A stretch of 64,000 nucleotides of DNA from Treponema succinifaciens DSM 2489 (GCF_000195275.1 NC_015385.1:1938501-2002500); one strand, 5' to 3'; shown: positions 33,287-43,963, counted from the stretch's first letter. The notes: generated by a model not told the origin, from the sequence alone. Numbers and translations are program-made.

Positions 33287-35764
33287 CTAGCGGTTTGTCA
33301 TGCTGAATGAAAGAACGAAATTCCAGTTCTTTCTCCAGTTGTAATCTCCGTCTCCGTCCTGATCAGTGAATACAGGAGAACCATCTTTGATTTTAAATGT
33401 GTTTGCAAACAACAGACGCAAAGGAAACTGCTGAATAGAAAATCTAAAACTCGGACCAAAACTAAAGTACCAGTCTTCCTCTTTTAAATTAAAGAACTGA
33501 TAAGGCTCATCTGTAATTGCAACTGCATCGCCCCAAAGGTCAAGCGAGAAAATTCCAGGAATCACAGGCATTCTAAGTTCAAGTGAGTTGCACCACATAG
33601 CTTTTCCGCGACCTTTATCTGAATTGTAAATTGTCCATCCGCGGCCATTAAACATTCCGTCTATATAAAGCTGATTGTTCTTTTTTATCGTTGAATCCAA
33701 AGCCGAGAACTGGAACGAAAGTCCAGAATATCCCATAAGAACCAGTTTCAATGCCCAGCTGTCTGTTATCGGTTTATTTACAAGAGTGAAATATTTTTCA
33801 GCCTTTGTATCTGTACGCAAATAAAATTCGTTTTCTCCCCAGTCAGGCGCAAACGGCAAAAATCCTTCATGCATAAGTCCGTACCAAGAAAAACGTTGGC
33901 TTGCAAACCATCCGCTTGAAGGATCCCATGCAATATTTCTTCCATCCATAGAAAATGAAGTCCAGATGGAATTGCGCGGCTCCCAGTTATCCGAGTACTG
34001 GCTTATTGAAGTATCATAAGGAATCCAAAGCGAATCATCATAAAGATTGTTAATAAGGCTGCTCGTAACGCCACCAGAAAGTGTAAGAATCGCAAAGTTA
34101 GGAGTCCAGCGATGTCCTAAAGAAAGTCCAAGGCTAAACTGATTCTGCTCATACTGCATATAATAATAATCATTGTCAATGTCGCCGCTCGGAAGAATCT
34201 TGTCTCTTAAAGCATAATTGTTTGAATGAGAATAGCTAAGCGAAATATTTGTGCTTATAGGTTTGTTGAAAAGCCAGTTCTGACCGTAACTCAAAGAAAC
34301 TGACTGTTCATTTGTAGAAAGCGTTGTTCCAACAGAAGCAAGTTTTCCTTCACCAAAAATATTTGAGTCTTGAATTCTTGCAGTAAGCGCAATCGGAATT
34401 TCTCCAGGATCAGAAACTCCACTGAACGTAAATCCAAAGTCAAGCGAAGTTGTGCTCTGCTCTTCCACAGTGAAAACAATGTCAACAAGATTTTCTTCTG
34501 AGCCTTGAAGAACTTCCGGGGAAACCGCAGAAAAATACTGAAGGTTGTAAAGGTTTCTCATTCCGTTTGAAATTTTTGCATTTGAAAAAATATCGCCTTC
34601 TTCAATCGGAATTTCACGGCGGATAACAAAATCCTTTGTTTTTTCATTTCCTTTTATGATAATATTTTCAATATGGCTTCTCGGATTTTCCTGAATTCTG
34701 ATTGTATATGAAATAACTTTAGATTCCGCATCTTTGTTTATATCAGTTGCAAATCTGTTTGAAGTGTAGCCATTTTCATAATACAAGTTCTGAATATTCA
34801 TTCTTGTTTCTTGAAATTTTGTTTCGTTGTAAACCGCGCCAGTTTTCAGGGTAACGAGATTTTCAAGTTCTTCTGTTGTAAAAACATGGTTTCCGTCAAA
34901 AGTAATTCCACCGAAATTGTACTGAATTCCCTCTTGAATCTCAAAAGTTATTTCAATTTCCTCACGGTTCTTTTGTTCATTGTACGAAGTTTTTTGATCA
35001 ATATTTACAACTTTCGCATCTGCATATCCGCGGTTCTGATAATAAGCAACAATTGCCCTTGAATCCGCAGACAAAGACGATTCCTGAAATGAGCCTTTCC
35101 TAAAAAGTCCGGCTTCTTTTAATGAAATTTTTCCTTTGAGAGTTTTTGAAGAAACAACTTGGTTTCCTGCAAAGCCAATGCTTTTTACAACTGTCTGGCG
35201 GCCTTCCCTGATTTTAAAAGTAACATAAGCTCCGTCATCACGCATTTCAAAAGAAGATTCTACAGAAATTTTTGTATAGCCTTTTTCAATATAATAATTT
35301 CTTATGGCTCTTTCATCTTCAAGAACTTTGCTTTCTACAAAAATATCTTTTGCTTTTAATGAAATTTTTGACTTTAAATCAGCATCATGAATATATCTGT
35401 TTCCGTCAAAATTCAGTTTCATAACGACAGGACGCTCAACAACGCTCAGTATAAGATTCACAGTTTTTCCGTTGTCGGCATTTTTCGCAGCTTTGATTTC
35501 AACATCGTCAAAATATTCAAGAGAAAAAAGTCTATCGTAAAGCTCGCTGATTAAATCATCAGAAAACGGCTTGCTTATAAAACTGCTTGTAACGCCGTCC
35601 AAATCGCCTTGCTTTACATTTTTCAAATTGTCAAAAACTATATTTTTTATAGGCTTTCCGTAAAACCAGTCTTCCGAATCTGTCTGAGAAAAAACAGGAG
35701 CAGCAGAAAAAATCGCCGCAACACAAAAAACAGCAAACACAAAAAAAGTGTTCTTAACGCGCAT
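33287..35764 (-). CDS. bamA: Outer-membrane assembly factor BamA
   Basis: 825 residues with a signal peptide and five POTRA domains (about 30-430): IKNIVFDNLKNVKQGDLDG opens the first, and VKSIGFAGNQVV and NFGGITFDGNHVF open later ones. A 16-stranded barrel follows, ending in an aromatic-rich strand (WNFVLSFSMTNR). It inserts beta-barrel proteins into the outer membrane. The homologue in T. pallidum is Tp92 (TP0326), with the same neighbours. GAGG is upstream of the ATG at about 10 nt. Confidence 0.95.
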   Translation of the reverse strand: MRVKNTFFVFAVFCVAAIFSAAPVFSQTDSEDWFYGKPIKNIVFDNLKNVKQGDLDGVTSSFISKPFSDDLISELYDRLFSLEYFDDVEIKAAKNADNGKTVNLILSVVERPVVMKLNFDGNRYIHDADLKSKISLKAKDIFVESKVLEDERAIRNYYIEKGYTKISVESSFEMRDDGAYVTFKIREGRQTVVKSIGFAGNQVVSSKTLKGKISLKEAGLFRKGSFQESSLSADSRAIVAYYQNRGYADAKVVNIDQKTSYNEQKNREEIEITFEIQEGIQYNFGGITFDGNHVFTTEELENLVTLKTGAVYNETKFQETRMNIQNLYYENGYTSNRFATDINKDAESKVISYTIRIQENPRSHIENIIIKGNEKTKDFVIRREIPIEEGDIFSNAKISNGMRNLYNLQYFSAVSPEVLQGSEENLVDIVFTVEEQSTTSLDFGFTFSGVSDPGEIPIALTARIQDSNIFGEGKLASVGTTLSTNEQSVSLSYGQNWLFNKPISTNISLSYSHSNNYALRDKILPSGDIDNDYYYMQYEQNQFSLGLSLGHRWTPNFAILTLSGGVTSSLINNLYDDSLWIPYDTSISQYSDNWEPRNSIWTSFSMDGRNIAWDPSSGWFASQRFSWYGLMHEGFLPFAPDWGENEFYLRTDTKAEKYFTLVNKPITDSWALKLVLMGYSGLSFQFSALDSTIKKNNQLYIDGMFNGRGWTIYNSDKGRGKAMWCNSLELRMPVIPGIFSLDLWGDAVAITDEPYQFFNLKEEDWYFSFGPSFRFSIQQFPLRLLFANTFKIKDGSPVFTDQDGDGDYNWRKNWNFVLSFSMTNR

Positions 35765-35785
35765 AAAATAAAATCCTCTATATCG

Positions 35786-38700
35786 TTAGAATGATACACG
35801 CCATGACAGTGTAATAGAAGTTGCCTGTGTCCACGATTGCTGGAGCTCGCCCAAGTCAGGAGCAAAATTCCACCTTATGTTGGCAAAAGGCGCTTCAAAT
35901 TCCAAACCGATTTCCGGCTGAAAAACAAGACCATTGCCCGAAGTTCCACCAGAATCAAGTTTAGTCTTGTCATAAGTCCAATGCAGCAAAGCATCAGCGT
36001 AAATGTCATCGCCGAAGTATTTACCAATATAAACAGTCGAATTGTCAAATAAGTTACCAATTATAGAATTATTATCAGAAGCTCTGTTCATATTGAGTCC
36101 CTGCATAATTGAATTCTGCAGGATAGTGGTTCTGACAGAAAATATATCAAAATTACTCAAATCACGCAATGCACTTTCAATTTTTCTAAGAAGCGTAACC
36201 TGAACTCCATAGTCTCCTGCCGCAACAAGAAAGTTTCCGACAGAAGACGCATCGCCTGAAGCAATCTGCCCTAAAATTTCCATAATTTCACTTTCAGATT
36301 TTGCAGGGCTAGAAGAAAGAACCGCATTGAATCTTGAAATATTCTGCGAGATTGCGGAAAGCGTGATTGTAACAGGATCGCCGTTTGTATCGTGCTCGCG
36401 AGTTTCCGCGCGGACAGTTATAACAGGATCAAATTTATTCTGGGTTTCATCCAAAATCAGCTGACCTTGCTTAAGATAAAAGTTCCGGCTTAAATACGAA
36501 ACTTCTCCTCCGCGCAGAACAATATCGCCTTTTATTCCCCAAAGTCCAGTCGCAGTATCAGCATTTACAGAAATCGGAGTTGACGGAGCAACAAGGCTTC
36601 TAACCAGCGGATTTATTGCAATCTGAACTTTTTTTCCAATCATCAAATCCAAGTTTATTGAAAAGTCAATGTCATTTGACGCGACAGGCTTTTTCTTTTG
36701 AGTAAAATCAGAAGCGTTCATGGAAACTGAAAGCTCCGCATTTTGTAAGCCAACAGAACCATTCAGGCTGACAGAACGATCTTCCATAATAAGAGAAGCA
36801 TCAACAGAAGTGTAGCCTTTTATTCTAAAGTATGAAACTTTTGAATCGATTGGAATATCCTCGTCTTCCAAAGTCGCAAGGTTAAGCTCAAGAGTCCCAA
36901 GAGACCATCTGTCCAAGGAAACAACTGCATTCGCCGCAAGAATTCCGTCTTTGATTTTAAAGTTTGTTTCTGGAATTGAAATTTCTTCCTGCGAAAAATC
37001 AACATTCATTTCGGCAGTTGTAAAATGCTCAGGAACAAACTGCGGAAGATTAAAGTCAACATCCGAAATAACAAACCGTCCGTCCATATCGGGATCTGTT
37101 ATTGTCCCAGACAAATTTAAATTCCCTTCAACAATCGCAGAATAAATAGAAAAAACTTTTGAATTAAAAATGCGGGCGCATCTTGAAACGTCCCAGAAAA
37201 TGTTTTCAAAATCAAGATCAACGATTTGCTTTTTTATGTTTCCATTTAAATCAAAATAAAGAGGCTTATCTTTGGCAACAGAAAAACTGATTTTTCCATC
37301 ATCAAGAATTTCTCCAAATGCGCCAAGATTTTCATCAGTAACAATATCGAATCTTCCCGGAGAACGGATTACAGAAAATTTAAACGGAACAAAATCTGCA
37401 ACAAGCTCGCTTTCAACTGAAGCAAAAGTCGTTTCAACCGAATAGGCTTCCGGGAAAAAGCCTTCTAGATTTTCAGAAAGATTTGAAAGTACAAGTTCGA
37501 TTCCCGTTTCAATTTTTTTTTCTCCGGCATGAGCTTTGGCTTTTAATGAGGCAGTTCCAGAAAAAGTTTCAAAGTCAATATTTGAAGAAACTGAATCTAT
37601 CTGAAAATTTTTCCAAGAAATGTCCGCACTTGAAATTGTAAAAGTATTTTCTATTAGAGAAGCTTCTGCCGATGCCGTCAAATTTGAACCGCCAAGCAGA
37701 ACAGAAGAGTCTATTAATTTTGCAGACAAATACGGATTTTCAAAAGTTCCGCTTGCAGAGAGTTCCGCATTTAAAACATTACTTTCGTTTTGTCGTAAAA
37801 GAAAACGGCTAAAAGGAAACGCCTCGACTTTTGTTCCGGCTGAAAAATAAAAATCGCGTTTCAAATTATCTACTGAAAAGATTTCTCTCATAGGATTCGT
37901 AAGCTCAGCCTGAAAAGAAATTTTTTCAGAACTTTTTGAATCTTTCAGCTGAACAGACAAAGTTGAACTGTCAAAAATTTTTTCATTTATATTCCAAAAT
38001 GCATAGCCCTCGCCTTCCAGCTGCGCAAAAGAATCTTTATAAACAACGCTAGAAGCAAGAAAACTTTTTTCATTCACTTCGCCTTTTATAGTAAGTTCTG
38101 GCTTCAAACGAAATTTTCCAGAAAGTTCAGAAGCGGAAAAATTTTCAACAAAAAAGTTCCAGTCATATTTTGACAAAACTGAAAAATTGGAATCCAAAGA
38201 AAACGCAAGCATAAAATCATTTACAGAAACAGGCAAATCTTTAAAACGCAAAGAGCCGTCTATAAAATTTTTAAAGTCAACAGCGACATCAAGTCCGTAG
38301 TCTCCTGTAATGTTCAGCCAGTCTCCAAAAACAAAAAGTCCGTTAAACGCATAAGGAATCGAATTAAAAGTAAAATCAGAAGAAAAAGTCATCTGGTGCT
38401 TTGGAAATTCCACATCAAGACCGCCAGACGCGCTCAATGAATTTTTTCCATAAATCAAATCAGCTTTGCTTACTTGAACTGAAGTTCCGACTTTTCCGCC
38501 TGTGCCATCAACAGATAAAAGCAAAACTTCTTTGTCTTTTTTTGTGTTGGCAAAAATTGCAAGAGGAGAATTGTAATTGTAATCTTTAAAATCTGTGGCA
38601 AAGTAAGCTTCAACATTTGAAATATAAGGCTCGGAAATTTTTACAACTTTGTTTAAAACATTTCTTCCATTTTTTTCTGTAAAAAAAGCTCCAGTCTTAA

Positions 38701-40186
38701 CGCCTGTTTCAACAAAGAAATTTTTCAATTCAGCAGAAGCCTGCAAGTACATATTTTTTCCAAGCTGAAGACTTCCGCTCGCATTTATTCTGCCAGGCTC
38801 ACCGTATTCAAGATGCGAATAATCGCTAGCTTCAAATGCAAGTTCAATAGACATTCCAAGCGATGAATATCCTTGAAAAGCTGTGTAGCAACTGTAATCT
38901 CCAAAATACAATTGCGGAATAAAAAAATCAAAACCTTTGTCTTTTCGTGGCTCAAAAAAAATCTCAGCGGAAATTTTATTTCCATTAAAAAAAGAATAAT
39001 GCTCTAAATTCAAATATCCAGAAGGCTGAAGTTTTGGAATATAGAAAGAACCTTCAAAAGTTCCCTGTACAATCCCACCGGACGCAGAAAGTTTTTTTAC
39101 ATTTATATCAATGTTATTTCCTGAAGCCTCAACATTTAAAGTCTGTGTGCCTTTTGCAAAACGTCTGGGCAAGGAAAAAAAAGTTTTTGACTTCCAGTTA
39201 TATTTTAGCGAATTTAAATCAAATGAGAATTCTGAATCAGTTGAAAAAATAGTTCCTTTAAAAAATTTCACAACAGGATGAAGTTTTTGGGTTCTAACAA
39301 TTTTTAGCGGATCAAAAGAATTTGACTTTAACTTTGCTAAAATTTTTTTTGAGGTAACATCAAAAGAAATCATCGTGGAAAAAGGAAAAACTTCACGAAC
39401 AGATAATATTTCAATCTTAGGACTTTTATAAGCCGCAAGAAATTCAAGCTTCCGAAGAGAAATATCAGCCTTATAATAATTATCAAGTTTTACAGTGCAT
39501 GAACTTCCAGAAACAGAATTTAAAATTTTCCCATTCAAAACAAAAGTTGCTCCAAAACTTCTTTCACCAGAATAAAATAAAAAATTTCCTTCTGACTTTA
39601 ACCAGGAATCAACAGCATTTTCATTTTTTCCAAAATAAAAATTTTTTAATGACAAAGAAAAACTTTTATTTTCCGCAGTAAAATTTAATTTAAAATTTTT
39701 TACCTGAACATCAAAAGGAAGAATGAAGGCAATTTTTTTTATCAAGGATTCAACTTTTTCAAAAGAATTTTCAGCTGAATTATTTTTTTCTGAAACAGTT
39801 TTTGCAGAATTTTTTTTGCTGTCAATATTTACACAAGCATCTTTCACCAAAAGTTTTTCAAAAGCATTTTCAAAATCACCTTTCAAAATTTTTGGCAAGC
39901 TGAAATGAACATAAATCTTATTTACAAAAATAATTTGCTGCCCGCTTTTTGAATCCAAAACATCTATACCTTTTATGCAGATTTTTGATAGAATGGACGG
40001 CGATAAAGATTTGTATGAAATCTTCATGCCAGTATTTTTTTCAAGTTCCAGCACAATTTTTTTCTCACAGCTTCTGATTGCTACGTCAACTTTGCTATAA
40101 ACAGGTTTCATCGCAGCAATAAAAGACGCAGCTATCAAGAGAAAAATAAGAATGCCAATGCTTGTCTTTAACACTTTAGATTTCAT
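35786..40186 (-). CDS. tamB: TamB/YtfN-type inner-membrane translocation protein
   Basis: 1466 residues. An N-terminal membrane anchor (VLKTSIGILIFLLIAASFIAAM) is followed by a very long repetitive beta (taco) domain and the conserved DUF490 C-terminus: GIKGDIVLRGGEVSYLSRNFYLKQG, FDPVITVRAETRE and the terminal barrel-partner segment ending SITLSWRVSF. TamB bridges the two membranes and helps outer-membrane protein or lipid transport. Together with bamA and skp, 21-38 bp apart, it forms an envelope-biogenesis operon. Confidence 0.92.
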   Translation of the reverse strand: MKSKVLKTSIGILIFLLIAASFIAAMKPVYSKVDVAIRSCEKKIVLELEKNTGMKISYKSLSPSILSKICIKGIDVLDSKSGQQIIFVNKIYVHFSLPKILKGDFENAFEKLLVKDACVNIDSKKNSAKTVSEKNNSAENSFEKVESLIKKIAFILPFDVQVKNFKLNFTAENKSFSLSLKNFYFGKNENAVDSWLKSEGNFLFYSGERSFGATFVLNGKILNSVSGSSCTVKLDNYYKADISLRKLEFLAAYKSPKIEILSVREVFPFSTMISFDVTSKKILAKLKSNSFDPLKIVRTQKLHPVVKFFKGTIFSTDSEFSFDLNSLKYNWKSKTFFSLPRRFAKGTQTLNVEASGNNIDINVKKLSASGGIVQGTFEGSFYIPKLQPSGYLNLEHYSFFNGNKISAEIFFEPRKDKGFDFFIPQLYFGDYSCYTAFQGYSSLGMSIELAFEASDYSHLEYGEPGRINASGSLQLGKNMYLQASAELKNFFVETGVKTGAFFTEKNGRNVLNKVVKISEPYISNVEAYFATDFKDYNYNSPLAIFANTKKDKEVLLLSVDGTGGKVGTSVQVSKADLIYGKNSLSASGGLDVEFPKHQMTFSSDFTFNSIPYAFNGLFVFGDWLNITGDYGLDVAVDFKNFIDGSLRFKDLPVSVNDFMLAFSLDSNFSVLSKYDWNFFVENFSASELSGKFRLKPELTIKGEVNEKSFLASSVVYKDSFAQLEGEGYAFWNINEKIFDSSTLSVQLKDSKSSEKISFQAELTNPMREIFSVDNLKRDFYFSAGTKVEAFPFSRFLLRQNESNVLNAELSASGTFENPYLSAKLIDSSVLLGGSNLTASAEASLIENTFTISSADISWKNFQIDSVSSNIDFETFSGTASLKAKAHAGEKKIETGIELVLSNLSENLEGFFPEAYSVETTFASVESELVADFVPFKFSVIRSPGRFDIVTDENLGAFGEILDDGKISFSVAKDKPLYFDLNGNIKKQIVDLDFENIFWDVSRCARIFNSKVFSIYSAIVEGNLNLSGTITDPDMDGRFVISDVDFNLPQFVPEHFTTAEMNVDFSQEEISIPETNFKIKDGILAANAVVSLDRWSLGTLELNLATLEDEDIPIDSKVSYFRIKGYTSVDASLIMEDRSVSLNGSVGLQNAELSVSMNASDFTQKKKPVASNDIDFSINLDLMIGKKVQIAINPLVRSLVAPSTPISVNADTATGLWGIKGDIVLRGGEVSYLSRNFYLKQGQLILDETQNKFDPVITVRAETREHDTNGDPVTITLSAISQNISRFNAVLSSSPAKSESEIMEILGQIASGDASSVGNFLVAAGDYGVQVTLLRKIESALRDLSNFDIFSVRTTILQNSIMQGLNMNRASDNNSIIGNLFDNSTVYIGKYFGDDIYADALLHWTYDKTKLDSGGTSGNGLVFQPEIGLEFEAPFANIRWNFAPDLGELQQSWTQATSITLSWRVSF

Positions 40187-40262
40187 AAAGAATCTCGTTT
40201 ATATTTTAACAGAAAAAATTATTTGAGGAAATGCCCGAATTTGGGCAACGGAGATGTTTAAT

Positions 40263-40907
40263 ATGGTCTTAGAAAATTTTATTGTATTCGAAGGAATTGA
40301 CGGAGCAGGAACAACAACTCAGCTTGAAATTTTAAAATCAAGAACTCCGGAATTTTTATTTACAGCAGAACCAACATCTTCAGAAACTGGAAAATTTCTT
40401 CGCAAAATGCTCAAAGGCGAAATTCAGGTTACAAACGAAACCGCCGCCTATATTTTTGCCGCAGACAGAAATGAACATATAAATGGAAACTGTATAATAG
40501 AAGAAAACAAACTAATTACAGGAATAAAATCCGCCTGTGAAAAAGGAAAAATCGTTGTGAGCGACCGCTATCTATTTTCAAGCCTCGCATACCAAAGCAT
40601 AGATTGCTCACCAGAAATTCCTCGGACACTGAATAAATTTTTTCCATTGCCGAGGCTTCTATTCTTTTTCGACATCGAGCCGGAAATTTCACTAAAAAGA
40701 ATTTCATCAAGAGGACAAAAAGAAATTTATGAAAAAATAGATTTCTTAAAAAGAACAAAAGAAGAATACGAAAAAGTTCTTGCGGAATACAACGGAACAG
40801 AAATCAGCAAAGGAATGAAAATAGTCCGCATAGACGCAACAGCTGACAAGGAAAAAATCAGCCGGAAAATTGAAGAAGAAATAAATTCAATTTACAAAAT
40901 ATTCTAA
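40263..40907 (+). CDS. tmk: Thymidylate kinase with atypical P-loop
   Basis: 214 residues. FEGIDGAGTTTQ is the P-loop, but the usual GKTT lysine is threonine (residue 17). The DR motif is present in VVSDRYLFSSLAYQS (dTMP site), and RISSRGQKEIYEK follows in the lid region. It phosphorylates dTMP to dTDP. The ATG at 40263 is chosen because GGAG is 9 nt upstream; the ATG at 40254 touches it. A hairpin TGCCC-GAATTT-GGGCA precedes the ribosome binding site. A lysine-less P-loop may be typical for spirochaete Tmk, but I cannot verify that. Confidence 0.9.
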   Translation: MVLENFIVFEGIDGAGTTTQLEILKSRTPEFLFTAEPTSSETGKFLRKMLKGEIQVTNETAAYIFAADRNEHINGNCIIEENKLITGIKSACEKGKIVVSDRYLFSSLAYQSIDCSPEIPRTLNKFFPLPRLLFFFDIEPEISLKRISSRGQKEIYEKIDFLKRTKEEYEKVLAEYNGTEISKGMKIVRIDATADKEKISRKIEEEINSIYKIF

Positions 40908-40939
40908 AAACAACAGGCATTTTCTCCGATATTCAAAAG

Positions 40940-41569
40940 GTGGAAAAGTCTTTTTTTAAAGCAACCAAAATTTTATTTTTGCTTCTCATCGCGCTTCTTT
41001 TTTCAGCAGAAAAAAGCAATGCTTATATGGTTAAATATAAAGAAGATTTTTACAAGCTTTATCACGTTCATTATCAGCAGCAACCAGATGACTGCATAGA
41101 AAATATTTACTGGCTGGAAAAAGCAGTTAAAGCAGATTTTTGCAATCCTCTGTACGCATACACAAAAATTGAAAATGAACTTCAATGGGAAAAATACCGT
41201 TATCTTTTTCAAATGCACTTGAATTTAAAATTAATAGAACAGCACTTGCGGCTTGGACGAATTTACGATAAAAACGCCGCGTATTTTTACGACGCTCCCT
41301 GGAAAGATGAATATCTTCGCAATCTTGAAAAAGCAAAAACTTGTTATGAAGCAGGATACATTTACTGGCAGGAAGCTTCGCTTTGGGCTGAAAAAGCAAA
41401 CATCGGGAAATTCAAATTCTTATTTTTGACAGGAATTCAAAACTGGGAAGATGAACGTGAACGGATAAATTCAGGCTCTTTAGATTACAAAAAAACTTTA
41501 GACCGGGAACTAAAAAGACTTAACAAAGTTATAGACGATTTAAAATCAATGGAAACGAAAAGATACTAA
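40940..41569 (+). CDS. Exported helical protein, unknown
   Basis: 209 residues with a signal peptide (ATKILFLLLIALLFSAEKSNA) and a Tyr/Trp/Lys-rich, helical mature part (YKLYHVHYQQQPDDCIENIYWLEKAVKADF; LRNLEKAKTCYEAGYIYWQEASLWAEKA) resembling TPR-like helices. I recognise no family. The start is a GTG at 40940 directly after AAAAGG, so the true start is uncertain. It lies 32 bp after tmk and is probably co-transcribed. Confidence 0.65.
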   Translation: MEKSFFKATKILFLLLIALLFSAEKSNAYMVKYKEDFYKLYHVHYQQQPDDCIENIYWLEKAVKADFCNPLYAYTKIENELQWEKYRYLFQMHLNLKLIEQHLRLGRIYDKNAAYFYDAPWKDEYLRNLEKAKTCYEAGYIYWQEASLWAEKANIGKFKFLFLTGIQNWEDERERINSGSLDYKKTLDRELKRLNKVIDDLKSMETKRY

Positions 41570-41584
41570 CTTTTTAAATACCAA

Positions 41585-41613
41585 TTCACTATCCATTTTA
41601 AATCTGATATACT
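41585..41613 (+). promoter_or_regulatory. rqcH promoter, leaderless candidate
   Basis: TTCACT (41585-41590), 17-nt spacer, TATACT (41608-41613), then 7 nt to the ATG and no ribosome binding site. Confidence 0.5.
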
Positions 41614-41620
41614 TTGAAAA

Positions 41621-43069
41621 ATGTCCTTAAACTGCAATGAAATAAATTTAATATTGAGCGAACTCAACATTGAAGGTTCCTTTATACAAGAAATAATCCA
41701 ACCGGGCTACGATACGGTTTCATTTAAAATTGTCGGAAAAACAGAACCCGTAAATATTGTAATTTGCACATCACCGCAATCATGCAGAATAAACAAAACG
41801 AATTCAAAATCTCCAAAAAATGAAAAGCCTTTAAGATTCAATGAGTTTTTAAAATCACGCGTTCAAGGAATGAGAATCAACTCATGCAAGCAGCTAGGAC
41901 TTGATAGAATTGTAAAATTCGATGTTTCAACATGGAAAGACAGGCTTTTTATCTATGCCCGGCTTTGGTCAAATGCGGCAAATATTATCGTAACAGATGA
42001 AAATGGAAAAATTCTTGACTGCTTGTACCGCCGGCCGGCAAAAGACGAAATCACTGGTGGAGTTTTTGTTCCGCAAGAAAAAATTCCAACTGAAGAAGAA
42101 AAAGAACTTTCACTTCTAAAATTTCCTATAAGAACATTCGACGATAATGATTTTTTCAAAGGAAAAGAAGAACTTTCATTCAATGAAAAAATCAATTTAT
42201 ATTACACAGAATGCGCCGGAAAACTTTCAAGAGAAAGCCTCTTAGCTCAAGCTGAAAAATGGTACAATGTAAAACGAAGCAAAATGGAAAACGCACTTCA
42301 GCATCTTATAGAAAAAAAATCAGAATTTGAAAACGCAGGAAAACTAAAACACACTGGGGACTTAATTCTTTCATTCGCAAGCCAAATCAAAGGCTCTTAC
42401 TTAGATTGTACAGACTACAATACAGGCGAACAACTTCATATAAGGCTGAACGAAAAACTGAACCCACAGGAAAACGCCGCATCTTATTATGAGCAATATA
42501 AGAAAGCTGTGTCCGGAATAGAATCTCTTGAGCATGACATTGAGCTTGAAAAAAAAGCAATAGCTTCGCTAGACGAAGAATACAATCGGATAATTTCAGA
42601 AAAAAACACTTTAAAAATCGAACAGATTCTTCGGCATGATACAAAACCAAAACAGCAGATTCAAAAAAAACATCCTGGGCTTCATTACGAAATTGATGGG
42701 TGGATTATAATCGTTGGAAGAAACTCTTCTGAAAATGACGAGCTTTTAAGACATACTGTAAAAGGCCATGATATGTGGCTGCATACAAGAGATTATGCCG
42801 GCGGATATGTTTTTATAAAAGCACAAAAAAATAAAACCATTCCTCTTGAAATTCTTCTTTATGCAGGAAACCTTGCAGTCTACCATTCAAAAGCAAGAAA
42901 AAATAAACAGGCAGATTTATATTATACGCAGGTAAAATTTTTGCGTCGGGCAAAAAACGGTCCAAAAGGCCTTGTGCTTCCAACTCAGGAAAAAAACTTG
43001 TTTATAAAAATCGATGATGAAAAATTAAAACGCCTTGATGAAATTGAAAAGGCAAGCTCAATTCTATAG
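41621..43069 (+). CDS. rqcH: Ribosome quality-control NFACT protein RqcH (FbpA-like)
   Basis: 482 residues: NFACT-N (1-190), a coiled-coil middle (about 210-330) and NFACT-R with GWIIIVGRNSSENDELLR and HDMWLHTRDYAGGYVFIKA. Bacterial RqcH (Rqc2 homologue, formerly fibronectin-binding FbpA) binds split 50S subunits and adds alanine tails to stalled chains. Shorter than the ~570-residue Bacillus protein. It is followed by metF after 21 bp. Confidence 0.9.
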   Translation: MSLNCNEINLILSELNIEGSFIQEIIQPGYDTVSFKIVGKTEPVNIVICTSPQSCRINKTNSKSPKNEKPLRFNEFLKSRVQGMRINSCKQLGLDRIVKFDVSTWKDRLFIYARLWSNAANIIVTDENGKILDCLYRRPAKDEITGGVFVPQEKIPTEEEKELSLLKFPIRTFDDNDFFKGKEELSFNEKINLYYTECAGKLSRESLLAQAEKWYNVKRSKMENALQHLIEKKSEFENAGKLKHTGDLILSFASQIKGSYLDCTDYNTGEQLHIRLNEKLNPQENAASYYEQYKKAVSGIESLEHDIELEKKAIASLDEEYNRIISEKNTLKIEQILRHDTKPKQQIQKKHPGLHYEIDGWIIIVGRNSSENDELLRHTVKGHDMWLHTRDYAGGYVFIKAQKNKTIPLEILLYAGNLAVYHSKARKNKQADLYYTQVKFLRRAKNGPKGLVLPTQEKNLFIKIDDEKLKRLDEIEKASSIL

Positions 43070-43090
43070 AATAGAAAACCGAGGAATCAA

Positions 43091-43963
43091 ATGACAATAT
43101 CTAAAATTCTTGAACAAAAAAAGACGCTTCTATCATTTGAAGTTTTTCCGCCAAAGCAGCAGGCGAATTTTGAAAATACAGTCAACGCGGCAAAAGAGCT
43201 TTGCAATCTGAATCCTGATTTTATAAGCGTAACTTACGGAGCCGGAGGAACAACCAGAGAAAACACTGTTGAAATAGCCTCCAAGATTTTATCATTTGGA
43301 ACACCAGCACTTGCACACCTTACTTGCGTTGGAAATACAATTGATGAAGCTAAAAATATAATTTCTCAAATGAAGAAAAATAAAATTGAAAATGTCCTTG
43401 CATTGCGCGGAGACATTCCGCAAGGAATACCAAATCCACTGAGCAATGAACTTGACCACGCAAATGTTCTTGCAAAGATTTTAAAGGATGAAGGCTTTTG
43501 CGTTGGAGGAGCTTGCTATCCAGAAGGACACCCGGAAAGCCATAATAGGCAAGAAGATATAGACAACCTAAAATATAAAATAGATGCTGGTGTTGACTTT
43601 CTTACAACACAAATGTTTTTTGACAACAATATGCTCTACAGCTATCTCTATCAAATCCAGTCAAAAGGAATTCATGTTCCGGTTTTAGCAGGAATTATGC
43701 CAATTACAAACAGCAATCAAGTTTCAAAAATGGTAAAACTTTCATCTGCATATATTCCGGCCAAACTCCTTTCAATTTGCGACCGCTTTTCTGAAAATCC
43801 AGAAGCAATGCGCCAGGCAGGAATCGCTTATGCAACAGACCAGATTATAGACCTTATTTCAAACGGAGTAAGAGGCATTCATATTTACACAATGAACAAG
43901 CCTTCTGTAGCCCAAGAAATTTACAAAAATGTTGATAAAATTATTTCTGCAATTAACAGCTAG
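43091..43963 (+). CDS. metF: 5,10-methylenetetrahydrofolate reductase
   Basis: 290-residue FAD-dependent TIM barrel: LLSFEVFPPK, ISVTYGAGGTTRENTVE, LAHLTCVGNT, NVLALRGDIPQG, GGACYPEGHPES and TQMFFDN. Produces 5-methyl-THF for methionine synthesis by the adjacent metH. GAGGAA precedes the ATG. Confidence 0.96.
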   Translation: MTISKILEQKKTLLSFEVFPPKQQANFENTVNAAKELCNLNPDFISVTYGAGGTTRENTVEIASKILSFGTPALAHLTCVGNTIDEAKNIISQMKKNKIENVLALRGDIPQGIPNPLSNELDHANVLAKILKDEGFCVGGACYPEGHPESHNRQEDIDNLKYKIDAGVDFLTTQMFFDNNMLYSYLYQIQSKGIHVPVLAGIMPITNSNQVSKMVKLSSAYIPAKLLSICDRFSENPEAMRQAGIAYATDQIIDLISNGVRGIHIYTMNKPSVAQEIYKNVDKIISAINS

